A DNA stretch of 64,000 nucleotides from Polynucleobacter sp. AP-Melu-500A-A1 (GCF_018882125.1 NZ_JACVOZ010000003.1:434001-498000); one strand, 5' to 3'; shown: positions 17,068-25,492, counted from the stretch's first letter. A program made the numbers and translations. The notes: generated by a model from the sequence alone, not told the origin.

Positions 17068-17807
17068 AAGAAATTATCTTGGTAATCATAGGCGCGATCG
17101 TCTTGGTGACCGGCTTAGAACCCTACATCAACTCAAATAGCCAATACCTTGCCGAAAAGGCAAAGTCTGATCAGGCAATCCAGGATCTGGGGTCTCAAAA
17201 AGCAGCCCGCAAAGCCGACCTAGAGTATATGGATCAAGTGGTTGAAATTGCCAATGCCTGCGCCACCATTCCATTTGATTTTTGCCCGGATAAATGGACC
17301 GATCAAGCTGTGGTGAATTCTTATGCTCAACAAGGAATTGTAGGACTACCGGGATGGCGGTATTACAGCATCCTCAGCTTTGCTTTTGTATTGAAGATCT
17401 TGAGTGTCTTTTTCTCGATCTTTGCAGTGGTTAAAGCTTGGGAATGGTTTAACGCACCTCCAAAGCGAAAAGTAATCGAAGCCCAAGCGACCATTGACAA
17501 AGGTGAGCAATGGGAAAAGTCCATCAAGGCTGAAATGGCGCCCGAAAGAAATGCTGTACTGCGGGATATAGAGTGCTTCAAAGATGCAAAGATCAAGATG
17601 CTGGAGGAAAATGCCGCATTAATTAGCGAAAATATTTCACTTAAACTCGAAGGTGATCAACTCAGAATCGAAAATCAAGAGCTACGGGATGAGCGCGTAA
17701 GAGAAGCGGAGGCCTCTAGAAAATTGAATATTCTTTTTGATAAAAAAGAGGATCCACCAAAATCAGTTGATCGCGATGACGATGCTGATTTCATTAGTCA
17801 TTTCTAA
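17064..17807 (+). CDS. Membrane protein with coiled-coil tail
   Basis: A 247-residue protein of unknown family. It has an N-terminal hydrophobic segment (residues 3-18), an extracytoplasmic-looking region with two Cys (ACATIPFDFCPDKW), and a second membrane segment at about 103-125. A long charged coiled coil (about 145-220) is followed by an acidic tail (DRDDDADF). Its ATG overlaps the upstream stop as ATGA, so it is coupled to the replication-relaxation-like protein. Anchoring or surface exclusion are plausible but unproven. Confidence 0.7.
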   Translation: MKEIILVIIGAIVLVTGLEPYINSNSQYLAEKAKSDQAIQDLGSQKAARKADLEYMDQVVEIANACATIPFDFCPDKWTDQAVVNSYAQQGIVGLPGWRYYSILSFAFVLKILSVFFSIFAVVKAWEWFNAPPKRKVIEAQATIDKGEQWEKSIKAEMAPERNAVLRDIECFKDAKIKMLEENAALISENISLKLEGDQLRIENQELRDERVREAEASRKLNILFDKKEDPPKSVDRDDDADFISHF

Positions 17808-17834
17808 TTGGGGATCCCCAAATGACCTAAGACC

Positions 17835-18005
17835 TCAGATTTTGGCTCTGCGGTTTCTTTCCTCAAACTCAATAGCCTCTTGCAAAAGGACTTTTTGCCT
17901 CTCAGTCTCTTTAATGCGCTCTATTAATTTCCTTCCAGTTATGACTTGATTTTCGGATAGGAGAGATTCAAGGGTGGGCTTAGATTTCTTCTGGGAATCT
18001 TTCAC
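17835..18005 (-). CDS. Small charged protein (GTG start)
   Basis: A 56-residue frame running from GTG at 18005 to TGA at 17835. An AAGGAA lies about 5 bases before the GTG. The product is helical and highly charged (KKSKPTLESLLSENQVITGR, LIERIKETERQKVLL). It overlaps the end of the upstream 71-residue gene by 26 bases in a different frame. Family unknown. Small helical proteins of this size often accompany mobile-element modules. Confidence 0.5.
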   Translation of the reverse strand: MKDSQKKSKPTLESLLSENQVITGRKLIERIKETERQKVLLQEAIEFEERNRRAKI

Positions 18006-18195
18006 GAGTTTCCTTCTCTGCCTGACCGCTCTCTATTAGCGCAGCTTTCCTTGCGCTATTAGTTCCATACTTAGCAAAGCGAGCTTGATCTGCATGCATT
18101 TGAGTTAGCTCGCGCTTAAAATCTTCCGCGAGTGAAGTCGATCTTTGGGGTTGCATGCAACCCACAAACTCTAGATTAGATTTATCGCTCATCAT
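17980..18195 (-). CDS. Small hypothetical protein
   Basis: A 71-residue product, hydrophilic and helical (SLAEDFKRELTQMHADQARF, RKAALIESGQAEKETRE). The ATG-ATG start is preceded by an A-rich stretch without a strong Shine-Dalgarno. It overlaps the next small gene by 26 bases, which suggests a two-gene unit. No family is recognised. Confidence 0.5.
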   Translation of the reverse strand: MMSDKSNLEFVGCMQPQRSTSLAEDFKRELTQMHADQARFAKYGTNSARKAALIESGQAEKETRERFPEEI

Positions 18196-18287
18196 TTAAT
18201 TCTAGGCGCCACTCCCAAAGGCTACAGTTACCTAGCGTCACTTATTATGATGATTATCCTCATCATTTCATGATTTTTGAGTGTTTT

Positions 18288-19217
18288 TTATACGAACCCA
18301 TGCTTTTGACGATGATATTCAAGATATGGAATATTACGAGGATCTACCCTTTTGAGTCTATTGCCCTTAGTGAGGCCGATGCTTTTCAAGTCATCGTCAG
18401 TTAGCGCATTGCCTACCAATAATTCACCGCCATCCATAAATGAAATTAGCCCCCGATCAAACAATCGATCAATTGATGCCGCGAGTAAAAATCCGTTATA
18501 CGGATCTAAACGCTCTTTATTTGTACTGTTTTTCCAAGGCTTCGCATGGGACGCTGTTAGTACATCAGATATTGCGCAACCGGTTACCGCGCATCTACTG
18601 CCCCAGATTTTCATAAGACCCTCCCTGTATCTGCCTTGACCTATGCGCGCAAAGATTAATGCCTCCCTTTGCGTGCCGGGAATGTCTTTGCATAATGGGT
18701 CGGCATCAATTTCCTCAGCTGCCGCCTTAAGTTCTAATGCAGAACTTGAATCTTCATCTATCAACCACTTTATTAAAATCTTAAAAGCTTCTTTACTGCC
18801 GATATGCACAAGCCTTGGTCGTGCAGAGGGCACTAGTGATGGGGTACGGTCCTGCACAAGGAGGGCACTGTTAATATTCTTTCCATCAACTCGCGGATAT
18901 TCCTCTCGCACCTCAATGTCAGCCTTTAAGATGCAATCATTTACGTCCTTTTCTGGAAACCGCTGCCCACCACAGGAGGTAAATGGCACATAACAACTCA
19001 CGGCCTTCGCTGCAGATTCTTTCGCAGATTGTTTAGCAGGGGGAATTGCAAGTTCCAAACTTGATCCCGGGATTCTAAATATTACAGCTTTAGTTTCTTC
19101 CCTCAAATACTCAGAGCCCTTAAATGCCAGTGGAAAAAGCACTTCCCACTTAAGGGTTATAAAACAATGATCAATTGCCTCTTTATCAGACCACCCCATA
19201 TGATTTGCACTCCCCAT
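18288..19217 (-). CDS. HNH endonuclease (HNH_2 type)
   Basis: A 309-residue protein with a C-terminal HNH_2 domain: GQGRYREGLMKIWGSRCAVT, then LTASHAKPWKNSTNKERLDPYNGFLL and SIDRLFDRGLISF. The ASHAKPW histidine and DPYNG asparagine region are the expected metal and catalytic positions. The N-terminal half is variable and probably recognises DNA or a partner. Relatives are annotated as restriction endonucleases, and no cognate methyltransferase is adjacent. It sits at the left of the defence-like segment. Confidence 0.85.
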   Translation of the reverse strand: MGSANHMGWSDKEAIDHCFITLKWEVLFPLAFKGSEYLREETKAVIFRIPGSSLELAIPPAKQSAKESAAKAVSCYVPFTSCGGQRFPEKDVNDCILKADIEVREEYPRVDGKNINSALLVQDRTPSLVPSARPRLVHIGSKEAFKILIKWLIDEDSSSALELKAAAEEIDADPLCKDIPGTQREALIFARIGQGRYREGLMKIWGSRCAVTGCAISDVLTASHAKPWKNSTNKERLDPYNGFLLAASIDRLFDRGLISFMDGGELLVGNALTDDDLKSIGLTKGNRLKRVDPRNIPYLEYHRQKHGFV

Positions 19218-19487
19218 TTGATATGAATAGTTGTAGGCGCCAAAAAAATTGAATCAAGTTTCGATATAGCTTAAAACTCTTTGAATCTTACGTTACCCCT
19301 CAAATATAGGCAAAACAAGTTATTTATAAAAGGTATGCCCCAGCTGATCATCCGCCGGAATTAGCCATGTAAGTACAGTCTTGAACTTAGCAGTCATTAA
19401 TAAAGTCGGCAAACTCTAAATTTAGGCCACTTAAAACCGGTAGTTTCACAACTGAGATTCACCCAAGATCAATTTCCTCACTCAACT

Positions 19488-20528
19488 TCATTGCCGAGGC
19501 TGAATAATTTTCCGAGTACCCGCGCTATCGACTGCAATCTTATCGGCAACTACTGATGGGAACACCTTGATATCCTCAAAGCTATATTGCGGCAAATGGC
19601 TGTTAATCAAATCAACCACAATGCGGGCTTGACTAGTATCACGTATGCGCTTACCCGGCTCTCGATCGGCTTGATCGGTCATCCATAACTTAAATAAAGC
19701 AAAAGCTCGGGGATCAACTGTATTCATCCGCGCCATCTTGCCGCTAATGCCGACCACTATCTCACTAAATTTGGGGGCGCTAAGCAACCAATCTGCATTG
19801 CGCGCTTTTACTACCCAAAAATCATCATCTAAAGAACTAAAACGGCCTGGCTCAGCATCACTGCCTTGGCCCATGCGGCGCAAAATATCTACTTCGTAGC
19901 CATCTTTATTAACGGCGGTATAAAGCTGGTCATCACGAAGCATGAAGGATGGATCAATACCTTGAAGAAAACCCAGCATACCGCCAGCAAGGGTATTTTC
20001 TTGAGTAAATAAGCTGAGCTTTTTACGGTTATCCCACAGCAAGTCCACATCCCGTGTTGCTAGATGAGCTTCATTAAGACGAACTCCAGCAGCCGTCTCA
20101 TAGGCATACAGTGAATTAGTGCCAATAATGGTGAACTTGTCAGATAGGCCGACATCATTCAATCCGACCAAGATATCAATAATGATGTTGGGTGTTCTGC
20201 CTATTCTTAGTGCTCTGTTTAGACGTTGGTGTTTCGCTACCGCCTGCTTAAGGCCAGAAGTGAGTTCTGCCGCGCGCGCTTTGCCAGCAGTAAATTTGTC
20301 GTAGATGGCTTGCGTTTCAGCGCTTTTGGCACCAAGGCCGGTTTGTCCACCTCTTGTAGTGGTGCGTACCAGATATTCTTTACCCTTAACGGTTTTCCAA
20401 ACCATTCCACCACGAAACTCTGCCGACCGTAATTTAGCCTGCTCTAAAGCGGTAAATGCGCTTTTCGCATCAATATATTGCCGGATGGAATCTTCGGAAA
20501 GATCCACTATTTCCAAGTTATTTTGCAT
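19488..20528 (-). CDS. GSU2403-family nucleotidyltransferase-fold protein
   Basis: A 346-residue protein with the NTP_transf_8-like fold. A helical N-terminal region (about 1-110, with LRSAEFRGGMVWKTVKGKEY) precedes the catalytic core near 130-165. The core carries FTIIGTNSLYAYE and, later, TRDVDLLWD, with the DxD pair expected of active nucleotidyltransferases. The substrate is unknown; relatives occur in islands and may be toxin-like or defence-linked. It is divergent from the Xre/nucleotidyltransferase pair at 20775, with 246 bases between. Confidence 0.8.
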   Translation of the reverse strand: MQNNLEIVDLSEDSIRQYIDAKSAFTALEQAKLRSAEFRGGMVWKTVKGKEYLVRTTTRGGQTGLGAKSAETQAIYDKFTAGKARAAELTSGLKQAVAKHQRLNRALRIGRTPNIIIDILVGLNDVGLSDKFTIIGTNSLYAYETAAGVRLNEAHLATRDVDLLWDNRKKLSLFTQENTLAGGMLGFLQGIDPSFMLRDDQLYTAVNKDGYEVDILRRMGQGSDAEPGRFSSLDDDFWVVKARNADWLLSAPKFSEIVVGISGKMARMNTVDPRAFALFKLWMTDQADREPGKRIRDTSQARIVVDLINSHLPQYSFEDIKVFPSVVADKIAVDSAGTRKIIQPRQ

Positions 20529-20722
20529 TTTATTAAATTACTTGGAAAATTAGCTTTTGTCAATCTAAGGCCCCGGACGTTATATTTACCGCCTATAAAT
20601 TGGCTTTATCCATCATGATCTATTTTAGGTGTGATGAATGGCTACGGCAAAAAAGCCCAAGAACATCGATATCACCACCAGAACACAGCTTTATGAACGG
20701 TTTTCAAATGATCGGTTGATTA

Positions 20723-20765
20723 TTTGATCAATATATTGACCAAATTAACAGCTTATGATTAAAAT
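20723..20765 (+). promoter_or_regulatory. Promoter with overlapping palindromic operator
   Basis: Arms TTTGATCAATA (20723-20733) and TATTGACCAAA (20734-20744) form a 22-base palindrome with one mismatch. TTGACC (20736-20741) and TAAAAT (20760-20765) make a -35/-10 pair with 18-base spacing. The operator would cover the -35 box, and the ATG at 20775 is close enough to the predicted start of transcription that the mRNA may be leaderless. Confidence 0.55.
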
Positions 20766-20774
20766 AGTGACCAA

Positions 20775-21476
20775 ATGACCGCTTCTGAACTTAGCCCCAT
20801 CCTAGAGCGCCAGTTGCTATTGCAACTAGGCGATCGCATTAAGCACTTACGTAAAGCGCAAGGGCTTGGTACGGTCGAAGTATCTGCGCGCGCAAAGCTC
20901 ACCCGTAATACTCTACGATCCATTGAGGCAGGCGACCCGTCTCCTTCTATCGGCGCTTACCTACGAGTGATGTCGGTTCTGGGCGTTAGCGGAGAGTTAG
21001 CGCTTTTGGCGGGCGATACGATGCAAGCCGCTCCCGCTGGATCGGCAGGAGCAAGGTCTAGGCGGATTGCCCCTAACGTACAAGTACGCGTTTTGCCAGA
21101 TAACGCCGGGCACCGACTTCAAGATCTACAAAGCCTTGCTCTGCATGAACAAGCTGTTCAGCTAGTAAAGGCTGATCCTTCATTGCTACTACAAGCTCAA
21201 GACACCCTAGAGCGTTGGCTTGCTACTGGCGATTCTCGCTCAGCTGGCCTATGGCGTGAATGGCAACTGATCTTAAGTGCAGGCTCTTGGCGTAAAGTGC
21301 TTGGCCGCACGAGGCATGCCCAGCAACTCAGACAAACTTCTCCACTAGTAACCGTTCTTCCAGATGAAGTGCGCCTTCGTATTTTGAAGGATGTGAGCGC
21401 GCTCAAAAAAGGAGTGGTATTTGGCAGCTCTATAACTGGCACCCAAGATGATGAAGCCTTTAAGGATGAGCCATGA
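20775..21476 (+). CDS. Xre-type HTH regulator paired with nucleotidyltransferase
   Basis: A 233-residue DNA-binding protein. The Xre helix-turn-helix spans about residues 16-75 (LGDRIKHLRKAQGLGTVEVS, AKLTRNTLRSIEAGDPSPSI). The remainder is helical and may bind the partner. Its stop overlaps the start of the downstream nucleotidyltransferase gene as ATGA. Such pairs resemble type IV or MNT-like toxin-antitoxin modules, in which the HTH protein also represses the operon. A near-perfect palindrome overlaps the predicted -35 box, consistent with autoregulation. No Shine-Dalgarno is visible. Confidence 0.8.
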   Translation: MTASELSPILERQLLLQLGDRIKHLRKAQGLGTVEVSARAKLTRNTLRSIEAGDPSPSIGAYLRVMSVLGVSGELALLAGDTMQAAPAGSAGARSRRIAPNVQVRVLPDNAGHRLQDLQSLALHEQAVQLVKADPSLLLQAQDTLERWLATGDSRSAGLWREWQLILSAGSWRKVLGRTRHAQQLRQTSPLVTVLPDEVRLRILKDVSALKKGVVFGSSITGTQDDEAFKDEP

Positions 21477-22033
21477 CACGAGAAGAGCTAGAGCACATCA
21501 TTCGCGCCAGCGCTGATGTCACAAACCAATATGAATTTGTGATCATCGGCAGCCAGTCAATGCTAGGCCAAGTGCCCAATCCAGAAAAGGTCTTCACCGT
21601 TTCTATGGAAGCGGACATCTATCCACGACAGGCCCCTGATTTAGCAGATGAGATTGATGGCGCAATTGGTGAAGGCTCACAGTTCCACGAGACTTATGGT
21701 TACTACGCACAAGGTGTGGGACCAGATACTGCAATATTGCCAAAAGACTGGATGACGCGCGTCCATCGTGTGCAAAACAACAATACCAATGGTCGAGTGG
21801 GGTACTGCCTGGATGTACTGGATCTCTTTCTTGCAAAAGCTGCAGCAGGGCGAGACAAAGATCGAGAGTTTTGCATGGCACTACTAGAGTACGCCTACCT
21901 TACGCCCGCACAAGCACTAGAGTTGGTGTCGACTATGCCGCTCGATGATGATGTGCAGCGAACGCTACGCGCAACGATTCGACGCTGGGCCAAAGCATTA
22001 CGAGATGCGGGTCACCCCATTCCAGAAGAGTGA
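21473..22033 (+). CDS. DUF6036-type nucleotidyltransferase (candidate toxin)
   Basis: A 186-residue protein. The core begins with YEFVIIGSQSMLGQ, the GS signature, followed by SMEADIYPRQ, where an ExD replaces the usual DxD. DLADEIDGAIGEGSQFHETY and the VLDLFLAKAAAGRDKDREF segment then fit DUF6036 family proteins. The gene is translationally coupled to the upstream Xre gene (ATGA). Toxin activity, for example nucleotidyl transfer to tRNA, is inference from family and gene order. Confidence 0.75.
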   Translation: MTREELEHIIRASADVTNQYEFVIIGSQSMLGQVPNPEKVFTVSMEADIYPRQAPDLADEIDGAIGEGSQFHETYGYYAQGVGPDTAILPKDWMTRVHRVQNNNTNGRVGYCLDVLDLFLAKAAAGRDKDREFCMALLEYAYLTPAQALELVSTMPLDDDVQRTLRATIRRWAKALRDAGHPIPEE

Positions 22034-22105
22034 GGATCAAAATATTTCCAGCTTATGTACATTGGATTCAGGCAAGTGCCGCAATATTTCACAACGAAAG
22101 AAAAT

Positions 22106-22420
22106 ATGTTTAATGACCTTCTGGGAAAACTAGAAAAGCTAGACCTCAAACTAAGCCGTGGGTATGACAATCATCAAGAAGCTACTCATGCATTAATTAT
22201 GGATGCTGAAAAATACTTTATGACTGAATATGGCATGGTTGCGCCTTGGGAAGCAAAAGAGTTAGAGGCAGCCAAAAACTTTACAGACTCTAACTGGCTT
22301 AAAGCGGCAACCCAGGCAATCGCCAACGCTTTAGTTGTATCTGAATATAACGATGATGAATATTGGGGTGGCTATACATATACTAATAGGGATGCGAAAA
22401 GAACCGCTCGACGAATGTAA
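22106..22420 (+). CDS. Small hypothetical protein
   Basis: A 104-residue acidic, helical protein (KLEKLDLKLSRGYDNHQEAT, MDAEKYFMTEYGMVAPWEAK). I place the start at the ATG at 22106, preceded by GAAAG; an in-frame ATG at 22055 would overlap sequence with little coding character. It follows the nucleotidyltransferase gene by 72 bases and ends before the convergent CBASS genes. No family is recognised. It could be an accessory of either neighbouring module. Confidence 0.55.
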   Translation: MFNDLLGKLEKLDLKLSRGYDNHQEATHALIMDAEKYFMTEYGMVAPWEAKELEAAKNFTDSNWLKAATQAIANALVVSEYNDDEYWGGYTYTNRDAKRTARRM

Positions 22421-22592
22421 TTAAATTACATTCGATTTTGGTAAAGAATGCATGGGCCTCAAAAGCGGACGCTTGAATTGGTAACTATCGAAAGCGGCTA
22501 CCGACCCAAAGGCAACAGTCAGGACTTTGGAAAGCGGACCTTCAACATTTGAATAACCGGCGCCAGCACAGCTGACGTACGCGTTGAGCGAA
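22421..22592. repeat. Intergenic stretch with three AAAGCGG motifs
   Basis: AAAGCGGAC at 22462-22470, AAAGCGGCT at 22491-22499 and AAAGCGGAC at 22531-22539 recur at 29- and 40-base spacing between the small gene and the Cap15-like gene. No convincing gene is seen here. The pattern resembles dispersed degenerate intergenic sequences, and a related TCCGCTT occurs near 24305. Confidence 0.35.
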
Positions 22593-23258
22593 TTATTGGC
22601 GTCGATTTTCATCTTCAGTCACAGGGTGATCCCTAAAATCATCTGGAAGTTCTTCGAGCGATTCTTCTGCGTGATACTCAAGAATTATTTCACCTTTTGT
22701 TAATCTTTCTGTCCAATATCTGCCGACGAGCTTTAGCTTTGGTTTTTCAACTATCTTAAATACTGCCGTTCCATCATGAGGAATGCTTCTATCACTCAAG
22801 CTTGTTCTGGGCTTGCTAGTATATGAGTATGCTATGTTTTTAATTTGCCGATCTGGATCGATTAGGAAGCCCTCAGAATACGAAGAACTTTCCATTTCTC
22901 CCGTGCGCATCATGCAGCTAATGTGGAAGAATGACTGATTTACAGTGAGCATTACTGGTATTGGAGGCGGCTTTTCTCCAGTGTTTGGATTTTTCCATTC
23001 CGAGTATATAAAACCCAACCAGCTACCATTTAAATTGGGGAAGGGAACAAGCCACCCTCTAAACATCTTTAGCTTCCATCCCCATTTGACGAAAATTGCA
23101 ATTACTAGCAAATCAATAGTCACGACCTTTGGAACAAGCCCAAAGAAGTCTTTAACCTTTGACATATCCAAACCGCTAACGTACGCGAGAGAAAACCAAG
23201 CTATTGCTGATAAGCCAACCAGCAAATAAAGCGAGCATTTAATAGTTATATTACGCAT
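22593..23258 (-). CDS. cap15: Cap15-like CBASS effector (S-2TMbeta domain)
   Basis: A 221-residue membrane effector of a type I CBASS system. Two transmembrane segments lie at about residues 7-28 and 41-60. A beta-barrel domain then starts with RGWLVPFPNLNGSWLGFIYS and continues through LTVNQSFFHISCMM and SSSYSEGF, the layout of SMODS-associated 2TM-beta proteins. Known relatives oligomerise in the membrane and kill the infected cell when a cyclic nucleotide binds the barrel. I set the start at 23258, where TAA and ATG share a base (TAATG) with the synthase gene; a longer frame to 23351 would overlap it. Confidence 0.85.
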   Translation of the reverse strand: MRNITIKCSLYLLVGLSAIAWFSLAYVSGLDMSKVKDFFGLVPKVVTIDLLVIAIFVKWGWKLKMFRGWLVPFPNLNGSWLGFIYSEWKNPNTGEKPPPIPVMLTVNQSFFHISCMMRTGEMESSSYSEGFLIDPDRQIKNIAYSYTSKPRTSLSDRSIPHDGTAVFKIVEKPKLKLVGRYWTERLTKGEIILEYHAEESLEELPDDFRDHPVTEDENRRQ

Positions 23259-24133
23259 TATTTGAATCCAAAGTAATTCCAGGCTGCTATAGCAAATTCG
23301 CGACCATCCGCGCGAGTCCATTTTTGTTCCGAGTGAAATAGAAAAAAGCATTCATTCGCTTCTAGCCAACGGCCCTCGCTAGGCTCGTCACCTTGCAGAT
23401 TATCCCAAATATAAAAAAGAATGGCCCGTAGATAATCAGTCCAGGTTGAATGCAAATACACATGGTTTGGGCAGTTGTAGGCCAAACATTCGATGAAGAA
23501 AGATGGAAGCTCTCGGAATGTTCCATCTGCTGCCATTGCGTTTTCAATTCTCTTTAGTAAGCGCACCCCTTTTTTATACGCATAATTGGTTACGTTATTT
23601 TTGGCGGTACCATTTTCCATCTGCTGGTCAGGATAATTAACAATGCTGCTACCATCCTTTTTAAATATTTTGGTTCCATCCCTCGTGCCGTATTTCAAGT
23701 AATAGCCATAGCTAAAACATGGAACTACGTCTGCATCCACGCGCGCCGAGCTAGAATTAATTTGTATTGCAGTGGAACCTGACGAGTCTACTTGCCCAGG
23801 AAAATTTGCCATCATCGCAGCTATAAGTTCAGACCGCAATTTTGATGGAGTCCATATACCTTCATAGGGCTTTCCAGGTAAATGATTACCTTTCTCTGAC
23901 TCTTCCCAATATAAAACGTCCGTGCACTCCACAGCGATATCTACGTCACTATCTGAACGCACGTTCGTGTTATTCGCATAAGAGCCTTTTGCAAAAACCT
24001 TTAACGAACAATTATCGAATGGCGCATGCGAATTTATCGCATCACGAATCATTCGCTCAGTCCTATCTTGCTTATCCTTCTCCGTATCACTAGAAGGGCT
24101 CGTCCAACCAGATAGCTTTTCTTCCAAACTCAT
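23258..24133 (-). CDS. CD-NTase (CBASS cyclic oligonucleotide synthase)
   Basis: A 291-residue nucleotidyltransferase that makes a cyclic di- or trinucleotide second messenger on phage infection. The signature GSYANNT starts at G50-S51, followed by SDSDVDIAVE with acidic residues D63 and D65. A third acidic pair, D133/D135, lies in RVDADVVP. The C-terminal half is helical, as in SMODS proteins. It is upstream of and coupled to the Cap15-like effector, so this is a minimal two-gene CBASS operon with no Cap2/Cap3-type ancillary genes. The clade and nucleotide product cannot be assigned by eye. Confidence 0.88.
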   Translation of the reverse strand: MSLEEKLSGWTSPSSDTEKDKQDRTERMIRDAINSHAPFDNCSLKVFAKGSYANNTNVRSDSDVDIAVECTDVLYWEESEKGNHLPGKPYEGIWTPSKLRSELIAAMMANFPGQVDSSGSTAIQINSSSARVDADVVPCFSYGYYLKYGTRDGTKIFKKDGSSIVNYPDQQMENGTAKNNVTNYAYKKGVRLLKRIENAMAADGTFRELPSFFIECLAYNCPNHVYLHSTWTDYLRAILFYIWDNLQGDEPSEGRWLEANECFFLFHSEQKWTRADGREFAIAAWNYFGFK

Positions 24134-24602
24134 ACAGATCCTTCAAACGCTAACAGTGTTTATACGGACGCAGAGGCCACATAACAATTGATATTGCTGA
24201 CGCCGGATTTGTTGACTTAAATCCATGGTTTTTAGTATAACAACTTCAATATGCTGGGTAACTGGCGCTAAGTAATATCTGCTTTCGAAATGGGTAACCA
24301 AGGGTCCGCTTATGACCGGACTGAGACGGTCAGGCGCCTCAAATATCCTATCTTGACTGGCTAAAATTAACCCCAAAGTAGTCGTTGCAATCCATGGGCG
24401 AAATACGTACCCAGACATAAGCAAACATTTCCCTTATCTATAAAAGTCAAAGGTTGGAAGGCGCACTCTTTTTTTGAATGCCCTTGACAAAATTTCTGCA
24501 TCAGTGATTCATAGATCAAAATATGCTGATTTGTTTTATTTGACTCTTTTAGCCTCGGCGTCTAAATTACTTAGTCATATCAATTAATAGCAAAAGATTT
24601 AA
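24134..24602. other. Intergenic stretch, no gene assigned
   Basis: This 469-base gap lies between the CBASS operon and the exonuclease gene. It holds one short hairpin (TGACCG at 24313-24318 with CGGTCA at 24327-24332) and a TCCGCTT motif. No frame here has a convincing start, ribosome binding site or recognisable protein motif. It must contain the divergent promoters, but none is clear. Confidence 0.4.
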
Positions 24603-25208
24603 ATGAATAAAGAGCAATGTTATTTCGCACTTGATCTGGAGCTAAATAATGCCGAGGATAATTCCACCTTAAACCCAAAGATCATTCAGGTCGGAATGGC
24701 CGTAGGAAATTATCATGACTACATCAATCAATCCTTGGCTACGTATAAATGGTTCCTCGATCCCAAAGAGCCTATTTTTGAATTCATCACCCAACTAACT
24801 GGAATTAGTGATCAGGATATTTCAGACCACTCGGTTCCGCATGAGCAAGTCGCCAAAGAAATTGGAGAAATCATCACTGCGCGTAATTGTTTTCTCAACC
24901 CCATTACCTGGGGCGGTGGCGATTCACTTGAGTTGAAAGCAGAATTTAAGGATCGGGGCATTAGCTTTCCTTATTTTGGCCGCAGATGGATCGACGTCAA
25001 AACTTGGTATAGCCTGCATATGCTGGCGATAGGCAAAAAACCAAGCGGTGGCTTATCCTCCGGTCTCGGTTCTTTTAAGCTCCACTTTTTAGGCACACCT
25101 CATAGAGCCGATGATGACGCCCTCAATACATTACGACTTTTCTTTGAAATTTTACAAAGACAAAATCAAATCTATCAACTGGTGACTGATGCGAAGACTA
25201 TTGGGTGA
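24603..25208 (+). CDS. DEDDh 3'-5' exonuclease (RNase T / DnaQ-like)
   Basis: A 201-residue exonuclease. Motif I is DLELN (D10, E12 region), motif II lies in the TGISDQDISDHSVPHEQVAK and TWGGGDS segments, and motif III is HRADDDALNTLRLF with the His and Asp of the DEDDh type. It acts on single-stranded DNA or RNA ends in a metal-dependent manner. It is separated from the CBASS operon by 469 bases and reads away from it. It is the last gene before the candidate attachment site. Confidence 0.88.
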   Translation: MNKEQCYFALDLELNNAEDNSTLNPKIIQVGMAVGNYHDYINQSLATYKWFLDPKEPIFEFITQLTGISDQDISDHSVPHEQVAKEIGEIITARNCFLNPITWGGGDSLELKAEFKDRGISFPYFGRRWIDVKTWYSLHMLAIGKKPSGGLSSGLGSFKLHFLGTPHRADDDALNTLRLFFEILQRQNQIYQLVTDAKTIG

Positions 25209-25492
25209 TGACATCTTGATAGAAGCACCTGGTTAATTTGATGAAGCGCATTATTTAATTGAGTTGAGCTACCAACAACTGCTGCATCCTAATTTTCAAA
25301 ATCTTAAATTAGCCCTACCGAATCTTTTTCTTTAAAAGACTTATTAAGGCGATCCTGGCCAAACTTAGGCAATCGTTATCAGTCTTAATTAGGTAGAAAT
25401 CGAGTGGCAAATGCGCTAAGATTGTTCTAAGTTTTATGCATGCAACCGTCCGCAATTTTGGGATATGCGGTCACGGGTTATTTTTTGGGACA

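Noticed and set aside
20638..20727. A 29-codon frame (MATAKKPKNIDITTRTQLYE...) upstream of the Xre gene
   Set aside because: It may be a remnant of a longer gene, but it is too short and ends inside the operator region. Not called as a gene.
22421..22612. A 63-codon minus-strand frame
   Set aside because: It covers the AAAGCGG repeat stretch and overlaps the end of the Cap15-like gene, with no ribosome binding site or family resemblance.
23259..23351. N-terminal extension of the Cap15-like protein
   Set aside because: It would overlap the CD-NTase by about 90 bases and adds no expected domain. The TAATG junction gives a start with the usual two-span layout.
24143..24424. A 93-codon minus-strand frame between CBASS and the exonuclease
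   Set aside because: No ribosome binding site and no domain. The region shows the same degenerate motif type as 22421-22592.
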